DNA of 64,000 nucleotides from Candidatus Avelusimicrobium vaccinum (lineage in GTDB: Bacteria; Elusimicrobiota; Elusimicrobia; Elusimicrobiales; Elusimicrobiaceae), in the NCBI GenBank assembly GCA_902794895.1, contig CADBIY010000001.1, forward strand, positions 124,001 through 188,000, in the 5' to 3' direction. Numbering within the stretch: position 1 is the stretch's first letter; each line of letters begins with the position of its first letter. The notes under the pieces were generated by a model. It saw only the letters and a list, made by a program, of their open reading frames with translations. It did not search any database and was not told the origin of the DNA. Position numbers and translations under genes: made by a program. Shown here one piece after another: positions 26,462-34,403 of the stretch.

Positions 26462-27077
26462 TTTCTTTTCTCTTTTTTGAGCCGTCTTCAAATTTCAGTT
26501 CTTTCTGTTGTAAAAGCCGTTTAATATTAGGCACATGTTTGTAAATAACTAACGCCCCAATAGCCGTAACCATTAAATTGACTGACATGGGGTGGTGGCC
26601 AATAAAGAAACTACAAATAGGCAGTACAATACATGCACAGATAGAGCCAATTGAAATACGGCCCCACAAGGCCACACAAATCACAAAAGATGCAAAAGCC
26701 AAGGCGGTTGGGATGGGCAGTAATGCTGCAAATACGCCGGCAGAGGTGGCGACCCCTTTACCCCCGCGAAATTTCAGGTAAATTGTCCACATATGTCCTA
26801 AAATTGCAATCACCCCGCATCCGATGGCTACCCAATATGCATCCGGACAATAATGTCTGGCTAAACAAACCGGGATAAATCCCTTAAGTGCGTCAATTAA
26901 AAAAGTAGAAATGCCAGCCCATTTCCCGACAATCCGGTACACGTTAGCCGCGCCGGGGTTTCCGGAACCATGCTGGCGGATATCAATCCCCATTATTTTT
27001 TTTGAAATTAAATAGCCCGTGGGAATGGAGCCGAGTAAATAACTAAATACAATTAACGAGATAATTTTGATAGTCAT
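26448..27077 (-). CDS. plsY: Acyl-phosphate:glycerol-3-phosphate acyltransferase
   Basis: 209 residues and about five membrane helices, with the PlsY motifs LLGSIPTGYL near the start, SGNPGAANV and GGKGVATSAGV. It transfers the acyl group from acyl-phosphate to glycerol-3-phosphate in the inner membrane. Two starts are possible: ATG 27086 or ATG 27077. I prefer 27077 because two overlapping TATAAT hexamers end at 27090 and 27085, which would put the transcript start at or after the first ATG. It overlaps gpsA. The C-terminal tail is basic. Confidence 0.9.
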   Translation of the reverse strand: MTIKIISLIVFSYLLGSIPTGYLISKKIMGIDIRQHGSGNPGAANVYRIVGKWAGISTFLIDALKGFIPVCLARHYCPDAYWVAIGCGVIAILGHMWTIYLKFRGGKGVATSAGVFAALLPIPTALAFASFVICVALWGRISIGSICACIVLPICSFFIGHHPMSVNLMVTAIGALVIYKHVPNIKRLLQQKELKFEDGSKKRKENANQ

Positions 27078-27084
27078 ATATTTC

Positions 27085-27095
27085 ATTATATTATA
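27085..27095 (-). promoter_or_regulatory. Overlapping -10 elements at the plsY start
   Basis: TATAAT occurs twice, at 27095-27090 and 27090-27085 (minus strand). The inner copy ends seven bases before the second in-frame ATG, close to the leaderless spacing seen at four other genes here. No convincing -35. Confidence 0.45.
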
Positions 27096-27170
27096 TTTCT
27101 TTTAGGTGCAACAGGTTATTTATAAAAAGGAATGGTTTTTTGAAGAAATTTTATATACACTTATTAATAT

Positions 27171-28166
27171 ATGAAGAATTTGCTAACAATCAGTTTATTT
27201 TTATTGAGTGCCGTTTGGGGTGCTTATGCACAAGAAAAAGAAAATCCAATACGGGAAGATGCCTTTTTGGTGCAAAAAGAAATTGAAATTTGGCGTACAG
27301 ATTTAGCCGCTTCTTCTAAATTACCGATTTATAACTGCCAGGCTGTCCAAATAGATCCTAATTGGTTTTTAACCGCAGCGCATTGTGTTTACCCTGCCTG
27401 CAAAGGCTCTCTGCCTTGTACGGTACAACTGACACTGGCGGAGGGGGAAATGCGTCAGCAGGTGCGTGTGTATCATAGTAATAATTCTCCCCATGTATTT
27501 ATTTATCCGGGGTTTTTCCCGGGGCAAAACCGGATTAGTAGTGTGGACGTGGCCTTAATACGGTTAGATCCGCAGCAAGCCACGTATTCCCATACGACTT
27601 GGCAGGAAGATCAATGGGTCAAAATTAGTCCGGAGCAATTCCGCAAGCAATTAAAATTTTCCCCGGAAACGAAGGCACAATTGGCTACAAAAAGTGTTCG
27701 TTTAATCAGTGTAGCGAACGTGCCTAATGTCCATTTTTTACAACGAATCGTGGTGCCCCGTATGACTTCCGGGAGTCTTTCGTACTTAGTTGATCCGTCG
27801 ACAGAGGTTTACTATATTTCTTCCTTGCAACATTTTGTGTCCCCTGGTTTTGGGGTGCGGCGCGGCAATTCAGGCGGAGGGGTATTTACCGAAAATGGGG
27901 ATTTGGCGGGGATTGTGTCTTCCCTGTTGTATTCCAAAGACGGAAGTGCTTCGTTTCAGGATGATGAAGGAAAAACCCTGTTGACGTTGCGCAATGCCAA
28001 TGATTATTTTCTGTTTGCCGGATTTAATGCTTCTACGCTTAATTTTATCCGCAATCATATTCCAAATTTGCGGACCATGAGTGCTTTAGACGGATTTGCG
28101 GAGCCGACGAAGAAAAATTTTCAATCTATTATTAAAAGTATCGATCGCACTCCCATGAATTTTTAG
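27171..28166 (+). CDS. Secreted trypsin-like serine protease
   Basis: 331 residues. Signal peptide at residues 1-20, ending AYAQ. The chymotrypsin-fold triad is visible: His in LTAAHC, Asp in SSVDVALIRL, and Ser in RGNSGGGVF. Four cysteines around the His loop could form disulfides. It is probably exported to the periplasm or outside. No PDZ domain is seen, so it is not a DegP-type protease. No ribosome site precedes the ATG; TACACT ends nine bases before it, so the leader may be only a few bases. It is divergent from plsY and convergent with miaA. Confidence 0.85.
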   Translation: MKNLLTISLFLLSAVWGAYAQEKENPIREDAFLVQKEIEIWRTDLAASSKLPIYNCQAVQIDPNWFLTAAHCVYPACKGSLPCTVQLTLAEGEMRQQVRVYHSNNSPHVFIYPGFFPGQNRISSVDVALIRLDPQQATYSHTTWQEDQWVKISPEQFRKQLKFSPETKAQLATKSVRLISVANVPNVHFLQRIVVPRMTSGSLSYLVDPSTEVYYISSLQHFVSPGFGVRRGNSGGGVFTENGDLAGIVSSLLYSKDGSASFQDDEGKTLLTLRNANDYFLFAGFNASTLNFIRNHIPNLRTMSALDGFAEPTKKNFQSIIKSIDRTPMNF

Positions 28167-28173
28167 TGGATGA

Positions 28174-29112
28174 TTATCTATTAGCACACGCCAAAATGGC
28201 CTGTGCTAATTTTTTGGGTTCAAAGTCTGCGTGTGCGTTTAAAGCAATGCGTTGCGCTTGTGTATAACGGTTAAACCAAGTGCGTTGCCGTTTAGCATAT
28301 TGACGGGTAAGCGTAGTAATTTTTTCCAACGCGTTTTCTGAAGAAAGTGTTCCCCGGATACATTCAATGGCTTGAGGATAACCTAAACTTTTTAAGGCAG
28401 GGGTTTGGCTTGAAAATCCTTCTAAAAGTAGTTGCCGGGCTTCTGCGCACATTCCCGGAAAAATTTGTTTGGTTCTTGTATTAATCCGTTCGGCCAAAAC
28501 GTCCCGAGCCCAGTCCAAATAAACCCAATGAGATTCTGCTGGATTTGGTAATTTAAAAAACTGCCCGCTTTTCAGTTCGCTGGCCGGTTTTCCGGTCAAC
28601 AGATACAACTCCAAGGCGCGCATGGTGCGTTGTACATTCCCAACGGGAATTTGAGTGGCGGAAAGAGGATCTTTTTGACGGAGTAACTGATGTAATCCTT
28701 CTTTGCCATATTGTTGTAGTAATTGCTCCAGTTGCTTGCGGGATTGAGGAGTGCTGGCCGGTAAATCATCCATTCCGACAAAATACGCATGTAGATACAT
28801 CCCGGTCCCTCCGGCAAAAATGAGCGGAATTTGCGGGTCTTGTTGTGTGAGACTGTGCACGCGCGTACAAAAATCTCCGGCATTAAAGATGTCGGTAACT
28901 TCCAAAAAATCTACTAAATGATAGGCAATTCCATCTACAAGATACTGTCCGTTTTGCCATACACCTTGCGGTTTAGCCGTTCCGATAGTCAGCCGCTTAT
29001 ATACTTGGCGGGAATCTGCGGAAATAATCATTCCGCCCGTTTGGCGGGCAAGTTCTAACGCGAGTTCTGTTTTCCCGGACGCGGTGGGTCCGCAAAGGAC
29101 AATCGGTTTCAT
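28174..29112 (-). CDS. miaA: tRNA dimethylallyltransferase
   Basis: 312 residues. The P-loop GPTASGKTELA is at the N-terminus, with the SADSRQVYK motif that binds the isoprenoid donor and a DLPAST/QRTMRALE segment typical of MiaA. It adds the dimethylallyl group to A37 of tRNAs reading UNN codons. MiaB, encoded upstream on the same strand, then methylthiolates that base. No ribosome site precedes the ATG at 29112; instead a TACAAT ends exactly six bases before it. The ATG at 29112 gives the canonical MKPIVLCGPTASGK start. Confidence 0.93.
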   Translation of the reverse strand: MKPIVLCGPTASGKTELALELARQTGGMIISADSRQVYKRLTIGTAKPQGVWQNGQYLVDGIAYHLVDFLEVTDIFNAGDFCTRVHSLTQQDPQIPLIFAGGTGMYLHAYFVGMDDLPASTPQSRKQLEQLLQQYGKEGLHQLLRQKDPLSATQIPVGNVQRTMRALELYLLTGKPASELKSGQFFKLPNPAESHWVYLDWARDVLAERINTRTKQIFPGMCAEARQLLLEGFSSQTPALKSLGYPQAIECIRGTLSSENALEKITTLTRQYAKRQRTWFNRYTQAQRIALNAHADFEPKKLAQAILACANR

Positions 29113-29118
29113 ACTTAT

Positions 29119-29147
29119 ATTGTAACTTATATCGGACGCTGTATAAG
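29119..29147 (-). promoter_or_regulatory. Leaderless-type promoter of miaA
   Basis: Minus strand: -10 TACAAT (29124-29119), a six-base gap, then ATG, so transcription would start at the A of the start codon. A weak -35 CTTATA (29147-29142) lies 17 bases upstream. A terminator separates miaA from the PilZ gene upstream, so an own promoter is needed here. Confidence 0.55.
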
Positions 29148-29161
29148 GGCTCTGATAAAAT

Positions 29162-29195
29162 AAAAATCCCCAACACATATAATTGCATTGGGGAT
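29162..29195 (-). terminator. Terminator after the PilZ gene
   Basis: Minus strand: ATCCCCAA and TTGGGGAT form an eight-base-pair stem around a 14-base loop, followed by TTTTATTTT. Confidence 0.75.
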
Positions 29196-29210
29196 CGGTT
29201 GAAGTAAAAA

Positions 29211-29675
29211 TTATTTCCCTTCAAAAAAACTGTCGTCTTTTTGAATTTTATTGCAAATTTTATTGCATTTGCAGTTCGGCACGCACACTTCGGGCAATTT
29301 TAACAAAATGCGCGTATCGCAATCGTTAAAATCATCCGCCATTTCACTGATGAGTTTTGCGTGTTTTTCCGCCATTTTTACAAATTCAATCCCAATGGTG
29401 TAGACGTTTTCCCGTTGTTTTACCCAAGCGAGCCGTGCTTCTACTTCCATTTTATTGGTGCCGGGTAATTGCAAACTAATGGAAAAATGGTCGGCCAGCG
29501 GGGCCCCTAAAAAACTGATCATGCGCATCCCGGAAGCGGATAAGTCCGCCAGAATAGCCACTAAAGAAGTTTCTTTTCCGTCTTGTGTTTTATAGTGCAA
29601 GTTGACGGGTTCAATTAAATTGCTGATTACCGGCATACGCGGATGGCGGCGTTTTTCGGAAAAATTTTTAGTCAT
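29211..29675 (-). CDS. PilZ-domain protein with C-terminal cysteine cluster
   Basis: 154 residues. The PilZ signature is present: R-x-x-x-R as RRHPR near residues 9-13, and D-x-S-x-x-G as DLSASG near residue 46, the residues that bind cyclic di-GMP. The barrel runs to about residue 110. The last 36 residues add five cysteines (C119, C131, C135, C137 and C141, a C-x3-C-x-C-x3-C pattern) not found in simple PilZ proteins; these could bind a metal or an iron-sulfur cluster. GAGGAA precedes the ATG, which lies 2 bases after the miaB stop, so they are cotranscribed. The target process is unknown. Confidence 0.85.
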   Translation of the reverse strand: MTKNFSEKRRHPRMPVISNLIEPVNLHYKTQDGKETSLVAILADLSASGMRMISFLGAPLADHFSISLQLPGTNKMEVEARLAWVKQRENVYTIGIEFVKMAEKHAKLISEMADDFNDCDTRILLKLPEVCVPNCKCNKICNKIQKDDSFFEGK

Positions 29676-29677
29676 AG

Positions 29678-30907
29678 TTAATTCCTCGCAAATAATAAAG
29701 TTCCGTCGGCTTTTTCAATTTCCGTTCGGACGATACTTCCAACCGGGTGTGCTTGTTTTGTTTGTACCCAAAAATTACTGGAGGAGCGGCCCTTCTCCGG
29801 CGATTCCATTAACACTTCTTGCACACTTCCGATTTGCGCCTGATAGGCGTCTTCTGCTAAACTTCTTACTTTATTTAACAAAATATCCAGCCGTTGTTCC
29901 AGTACATTTTGGGGATGCAACTTCATTTGGGCGGCCGGGGTCCCTTGCCGGGGGGAATATTTATAACAAAATGCAGCGGAAAATCCGGCTTGTTCAACAA
30001 GTGAGAGCGTTTGGTTAAAATCGTCTTCCGTTTCGGTGGGAAAGCCAACAATTAAATCGGTGGAAATCTGAAACCCAACTGCTTTAAGTTCCTGGATTTT
30101 TTCCAGTAAAATCTCGCGCGTATATCCGCGTTTCATCTCCGAGAGCACCTTGGAAGAACCGCTTTGGGCCGGCATATGCACATGTTTGGCGATTTTTGGA
30201 TTATCTTTTACCGCCGATAAAAATTCCGGCGTAAAATAAATTGGATGCGGGCTGGTAAACCGTACACGTTCTACACCGGGAATTTCGGTCGTTTTATTCA
30301 TTAAATCGGCAAACGAACAGGTTCCGTCTTTGTAGGCATTGACCGTTTGTCCTAATAACATAATTTCTTTCGCTCCGGCTTTTACCTTGCGGTGTACATT
30401 TGCCAAAATATCCGCCACAGGCAAACATTTAATCGGTCCGCGCACACTGGGTACAATACAATAGGTACATGCAAAATTACACCCGCGCATAATAGTTACA
30501 TAACCGGTTAATCCGGGAGACAAAATTTCTCCTTGGGGAGCCGCTGGCGGGAAAAGGCTGCTTTCATCCAGGGTGTCGCCGAATTGTTCAATTTCTTTGG
30601 CGCCGGATAACAAATCTAAGAACGGAAATTGTTTTTTTAGTTGTTGGCCTAATCGTTGTGCGGCACAACCGGCGAAAATAATGCGCCGACCCGGTTTTTC
30701 CCGTTTCCATGCGCCGAGCCGTCCTAAAAAGGAAACGGCTTTATGTTCGGCATGATCCCGCACCGTACAAGTATTAATGAGAACAACATCTGCTTGTTCC
30801 AAACAATCCGTTTGCACAAAACCGCGCGCGGCTAATTGCGCGAACATTTCTTCAGAGTCCGCTAAGTTCATTTGGCAACCGTAAGTTTGGATAAATACTT
30901 TTTTCAT
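29678..30907 (-). CDS. miaB: tRNA-2-methylthio-N6-dimethylallyladenosine synthase
   Basis: 409 residues, a little shorter than typical MiaB. The N-terminal MTTase domain has the start VFIQTYGCQMNLADSE and cysteines for one cluster; the radical-SAM motif is CNFACTYC; and a TRAM-like domain closes the C-terminus. It methylthiolates i6A37 in tRNA, downstream of MiaA. The ATG lies only two bases after the T-run of the pgi terminator, with no ribosome site, an odd arrangement discussed in the findings. Archaeal-type MtaB is less likely because of the operon context and N-terminus. Confidence 0.93.
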   Translation of the reverse strand: MKKVFIQTYGCQMNLADSEEMFAQLAARGFVQTDCLEQADVVLINTCTVRDHAEHKAVSFLGRLGAWKREKPGRRIIFAGCAAQRLGQQLKKQFPFLDLLSGAKEIEQFGDTLDESSLFPPAAPQGEILSPGLTGYVTIMRGCNFACTYCIVPSVRGPIKCLPVADILANVHRKVKAGAKEIMLLGQTVNAYKDGTCSFADLMNKTTEIPGVERVRFTSPHPIYFTPEFLSAVKDNPKIAKHVHMPAQSGSSKVLSEMKRGYTREILLEKIQELKAVGFQISTDLIVGFPTETEDDFNQTLSLVEQAGFSAAFCYKYSPRQGTPAAQMKLHPQNVLEQRLDILLNKVRSLAEDAYQAQIGSVQEVLMESPEKGRSSSNFWVQTKQAHPVGSIVRTEIEKADGTLLFARN

Positions 30908-30909
30908 GC

Positions 30910-30948
30910 AAAAAAATGCGACGGCTCTCTTTTAGAGAACCGCCGCAT
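30910..30948 (-). terminator. Terminator after pgi, abutting the miaB start
   Basis: Minus strand: a 14-base-pair stem (30948-30935 with 30929-30916; two mismatched or wobble positions) with a short loop, followed by seven T. The T-run ends within three bases of the miaB start codon. Confidence 0.8.
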
Positions 30949-30953
30949 GTTCC

Positions 30954-32618
30954 TTAAAATAAGTCGCTAATTTTTTTGATGTTTTCGGCCACAGGTTGTT
31001 GCAAGTGGATTTTAATCGCACGGCGACCTTTAGATTCTAACGCTTGAAAATCGCCCAATGCTTGTGCGTTACACAATTGTCCAAACGTATATTGTTGACC
31101 CGGAATCTTAATATCATTGGCCGGCTCAGCAGATAAAATCAAAAATACACCATTGTTTCCGTCTCCTTTATGGAGTTGCCCGGTAGAGTGTAAATAGCGC
31201 GGACCGTAGCCGAACAATACGGCTCTTTTGGTGCGCAACATAATCCGGTCGCGCAAGGCCAAGAGGGTTTCTTCCGTTTCTTTAGACGGATACACATAAG
31301 GAAGAATAGCCACATAGTCATTGCTTTCCAGCAAGGAGTAAATATCCTGTGCTAACGTATCCAATTTTACTTCTCCGGCAATATCTTTGGAAACTAAAAT
31401 CGGAGCGGAAATCGTAGCCGGAATATCCCCGGCGGCTAATTTAGCCAGTACGTTTTTAGTCATGGTTTTGGCTTCTTGTACGTTGGGTTGATCAAACGGA
31501 TCAATCGCTAAAATAGCACCTGCGGCGGCGGTGGCAATTTCCCATAACAGAAATAAGGCCCCTAAATAGTACGGATCTTTTACTTCAATGGTTAGTACCG
31601 GGAAACTGCGTTCTGTCAGTTCCTTCGCAATAGCACGCACGCGTTTATCGTCATCACTATTAGTAGCCAAGTGAACGAAGAAACGGTCTTCCCTGTAATC
31701 AAAATTAGCGTGTAAGTTTTCACCGGTAACGGGAACAATTCCTTTTCCTTCTTTGCCGGTAGATTCCGCTACTAATTGTTCGGCCCACAAACCGAAAGTT
31801 TCTAAATCTTTGGGAATCAGTAAGGTAAGTTTATCCTTGCCATGGTTCACATTGCAAGCACCCATTAAAGCCCCTAATTTAACGGCGGCATTTTCTTTCA
31901 CAGGTGCTTCCGGCCCAAAAGTAGCCGCTTCTTCTTTGGCAATAGTTAAGATTTTTTTTACGTCTACTCCCATGATAGCCGCGGGTACAATACCAAAGAA
32001 TGATAACGCGGAGAAACGGCCCCCAATATCCGACGGGTTAATGAACGTATGGCGGAAATGATGTTCAGCCGCTAATTTTTGAAGACCGGTGTTTTGATCT
32101 GTAATAGCTGCAAAGTTGTTGCCGGGTTCTTTGACGCCGGATTTTTTTACTTCATCTAAGAAATAAGCAAATTGTGAAGAAGGTTCTACCGTTCCGCCGG
32201 ATTTACTGGCAAAAATAAACAAGGTTTCGGCAGGATTGATGCGTGCGCGTGCAGCAGCTACCCAATCCGGTTGGGTGGTGTCTAATACGATCAGTTCCGG
32301 CCAGCCGTTTTGTTTGCCAAATACGGTGCGGAAAACTTCCGGAGCGAGGGAAGAACCGCCCATTCCCATAATCACACAATGTTTAAAGTTCTTTTTGACG
32401 TCTTGGGCAAAAGAAATTACTTCTTCCAAGCGTTCCAAGGTCCAATCATATACTTTTTGCCAACCTAAAAATTTAACAATGAATTCTTGGTGTTCTTTAT
32501 CTTGTTTCCACAGGGAAGGATTACGGGCCCAGAACTTCGTGTTAAATTCCAGGTTTTCTAATTTGAATGCGCCTTCACGAATAATTCCTTCGGCGAGGGG
32601 ATTTGCTTGTGTGTTCAT
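30954..32618 (-). CDS. pgi: Glucose-6-phosphate isomerase
   Basis: 554 residues, two SIS domains. It resembles the isomerase half of the transaldolase-isomerase fusion proteins (for example the C-terminal GYGPRYLHSTGQLHKG signature and the SSLAPEVF segment), but no transaldolase domain is attached. It interconverts glucose-6-P and fructose-6-P, and would take the fructose-6-P produced from GlcNAc by NagB in either direction. I start at 32618: AAGGA lies 11 bases upstream, while the ATG at 32630 overlaps the AAGG itself. It follows rpiB and gmhA on the same strand. Confidence 0.93.
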   Translation of the reverse strand: MNTQANPLAEGIIREGAFKLENLEFNTKFWARNPSLWKQDKEHQEFIVKFLGWQKVYDWTLERLEEVISFAQDVKKNFKHCVIMGMGGSSLAPEVFRTVFGKQNGWPELIVLDTTQPDWVAAARARINPAETLFIFASKSGGTVEPSSQFAYFLDEVKKSGVKEPGNNFAAITDQNTGLQKLAAEHHFRHTFINPSDIGGRFSALSFFGIVPAAIMGVDVKKILTIAKEEAATFGPEAPVKENAAVKLGALMGACNVNHGKDKLTLLIPKDLETFGLWAEQLVAESTGKEGKGIVPVTGENLHANFDYREDRFFVHLATNSDDDKRVRAIAKELTERSFPVLTIEVKDPYYLGALFLLWEIATAAAGAILAIDPFDQPNVQEAKTMTKNVLAKLAAGDIPATISAPILVSKDIAGEVKLDTLAQDIYSLLESNDYVAILPYVYPSKETEETLLALRDRIMLRTKRAVLFGYGPRYLHSTGQLHKGDGNNGVFLILSAEPANDIKIPGQQYTFGQLCNAQALGDFQALESKGRRAIKIHLQQPVAENIKKISDLF

Positions 32619-32657
32619 ACGTTTTATCATCCTTGTTGTAAGTACAGACGAGTCGTC

Positions 32658-33110
32658 TTATTTAAAATTTGCTTCTTCAATGTTTTTTACTTTATGGATA
32701 CGGTCTTCATGCCGAGTTCCCACCAAAAAAGAAGCATTTAAAAATCGTTTCACTAATTCTTCTGCTACTGCGGGGCCAATGATTCGGGCTCCCAAGCACA
32801 GTATATTTAAAGCATCATGTTCAACCGCTTGTTGCGCACTGTAAGCATCATGACATACACAGGCGCGGATTCCTTTGATTTTGTTGGCAGTAATACATAC
32901 ACCTACGCCAGATCCGCATAGTAAAATACCGCGGTCGGCTTGTCCGTGTGCAACACAAGAGGCCGCTTTTTGTGCAAAATCCGGATAATCCACACGTTCG
33001 GTACTGTTTGTACCGCAATCAATCACTTCATGCCCTAACTGGCGCACGACTTCTATGACTGTATTTTTTAACGGGAACCCCGCATGATCGCAACCAACTG
33101 CTATTTTCAT
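32658..33110 (-). CDS. rpiB: Ribose-5-phosphate isomerase B
   Basis: 150 residues, RpiB/LacAB family. It starts MKIAVGCDHAGFPLK, with the active-site cysteine in LLCGSGVGV and the catalytic context YPDFA. It interconverts ribose-5-P and ribulose-5-P in the pentose phosphate pathway. It starts 1 base after the gmhA stop, so it is cotranscribed. Allose-6-P isomerase activity is known for some relatives; the motif pattern fits RpiB. Confidence 0.93.
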   Translation of the reverse strand: MKIAVGCDHAGFPLKNTVIEVVRQLGHEVIDCGTNSTERVDYPDFAQKAASCVAHGQADRGILLCGSGVGVCITANKIKGIRACVCHDAYSAQQAVEHDALNILCLGARIIGPAVAEELVKRFLNASFLVGTRHEDRIHKVKNIEEANFK

Positions 33111-33111
33111 T

Positions 33112-33669
33112 TTAATACGCCTGATCTACTAAATCGCATATACAGTGCCCCATAAAAATATGACATTCCTGAATATGGGGGGTATTGTTACAATTTACGA
33201 TTAACGGTAAATCGCAAACAGATTTAACGGTTCCTCCGTCTTTACCTAAAAACCCGGCCGTAAAACATCCTTTTTGTTTCGCCAAGGCTAAAGCCAAGTA
33301 AACATTTTTGCTATTACCGGAAGTGGAAATCCCAATGACCACATCTCCCTTTTGGGCAAAACCGTCAATTTGGCGGGAGAAAACCACATCATAAGAATAA
33401 TCGTTGCCAATGGCGGTTAAGGTAGATGAATTGGTATTTAATGCCAACGCCGGTAAAGAGGGGCGTTCTTTTTTAAACCGGCCAACAAATTCAGCGGCAA
33501 TATGTTGTGCATCGGAGGCACTTCCGCCATTACCCAAGAGAATTACTTTATGTCCTTCGCGGAATGCTTTGACAATCCGGTCCGCCAATTGTTCTACTTG
33601 GGCGGATAAATTTTCTTTGACGTATGTAACGGCTTGAATTAATTCTTCTGCTTGTTTTTGCACAAACAT
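33112..33669 (-). CDS. gmhA: Phosphoheptose isomerase (SIS family)
   Basis: 185 residues, one SIS domain with GNGGSASDAQHIAAEF near residue 50 and STSGNSKNV, matching GmhA, which converts sedoheptulose-7-P to D-glycero-manno-heptose-7-P for LPS or surface glycan. I start at the ATG at 33669, preceded by GGAGG at 5 bases; an ATG four codons upstream overlaps this site. It follows the BatE-like gene after 11 bases. No hldE/gmhB lies in the window, so the product class (LPS heptose or another glycan) stays open. Confidence 0.9.
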   Translation of the reverse strand: MFVQKQAEELIQAVTYVKENLSAQVEQLADRIVKAFREGHKVILLGNGGSASDAQHIAAEFVGRFKKERPSLPALALNTNSSTLTAIGNDYSYDVVFSRQIDGFAQKGDVVIGISTSGNSKNVYLALALAKQKGCFTAGFLGKDGGTVKSVCDLPLIVNCNNTPHIQECHIFMGHCICDLVDQAY

Positions 33670-33680
33670 ATATGCCTCCA

Positions 33681-34403
33681 TTAAATTTTTTCTACAGCGT
33701 TTTTTTCAACCCAACCTTTTAATCCCTGCGATTTGACAATCACTTCATACCAGGTATCTTTACTATCTTGTATAGTTAATAAATGCCCTTGGGTGATACT
33801 GGCACTGGCCGGGAAATTGGTTCCCGGTCCGCTACGTATTTCGGCAACCGGGGATGCAATCACCGCCAGCGTTTGGTTTTCCCATTGTATGCGTGTATAC
33901 CACCAACCGGCAACGCATATCCAGAGCCCCAACAGCGTTATCAAAACAGGAAATCCCTTACGTTTTAACACCCAAAAGCAACCTAACAAGCAACAAATCC
34001 AAAATAGTACAAATAAAAGTCCGGTCAGTTCGGTAACAGATAACGCAAAATACAACCGGTGAATACTTTCCGGCACGCCGGACGGAACAAGCCGTTCCCC
34101 GCATGCCGCGCGTGTAAGAGATAAATTGTGGCGAATATCCAAATCACGCGGAGCACGTTTAAATGCCCGGTAGTAATTAGCAACGGCTAAACCTTTGCTG
34201 CCCATTTTAAAATAACAGTTACCTATATTGTAGTAAAGAAAAGGGTCGTTTGGGTGATTTTTTAATTCCTGTTCATACAGGCTGAGGGCTTGGGAGAATT
34301 TTCCTTGACGGTATAAACTTTCCCCTTGCGAAAGGGCCGGTTGGGCGGAGGACACCCTTATTAAACTAAGTAGTAAAATGCCCATTAAAAAGATACGCTT
34401 CAT
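33681..34403 (-). CDS. batE: BatE-like TPR-SH3 membrane protein
   Basis: 240 residues: signal peptide (1-21), a pair of TPR repeats (about 25-90), two membrane helices (about 125-165), and a C-terminal bacterial SH3 domain (about 175-240, with AEIRSGPGTNFPA). This layout is that of BatE in Bacteroides-type aerotolerance clusters. The ATG at 34403 overlaps the batD stop (ATGA) and has GGAG eight bases upstream. It would anchor in the inner membrane with the SH3 part outside, perhaps binding peptidoglycan. Last Bat gene before gmhA. Confidence 0.85.
   Translation of the reverse strand: MKRIFLMGILLLSLIRVSSAQPALSQGESLYRQGKFSQALSLYEQELKNHPNDPFLYYNIGNCYFKMGSKGLAVANYYRAFKRAPRDLDIRHNLSLTRAACGERLVPSGVPESIHRLYFALSVTELTGLLFVLFWICCLLGCFWVLKRKGFPVLITLLGLWICVAGWWYTRIQWENQTLAVIASPVAEIRSGPGTNFPASASITQGHLLTIQDSKDTWYEVIVKSQGLKGWVEKNAVEKI

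Noticed and set aside
30954-32618. Transaldolase-isomerase fusion
   Set aside because: The sequence resembles the isomerase half of that fusion, but it is 554 residues long and has no transaldolase barrel.
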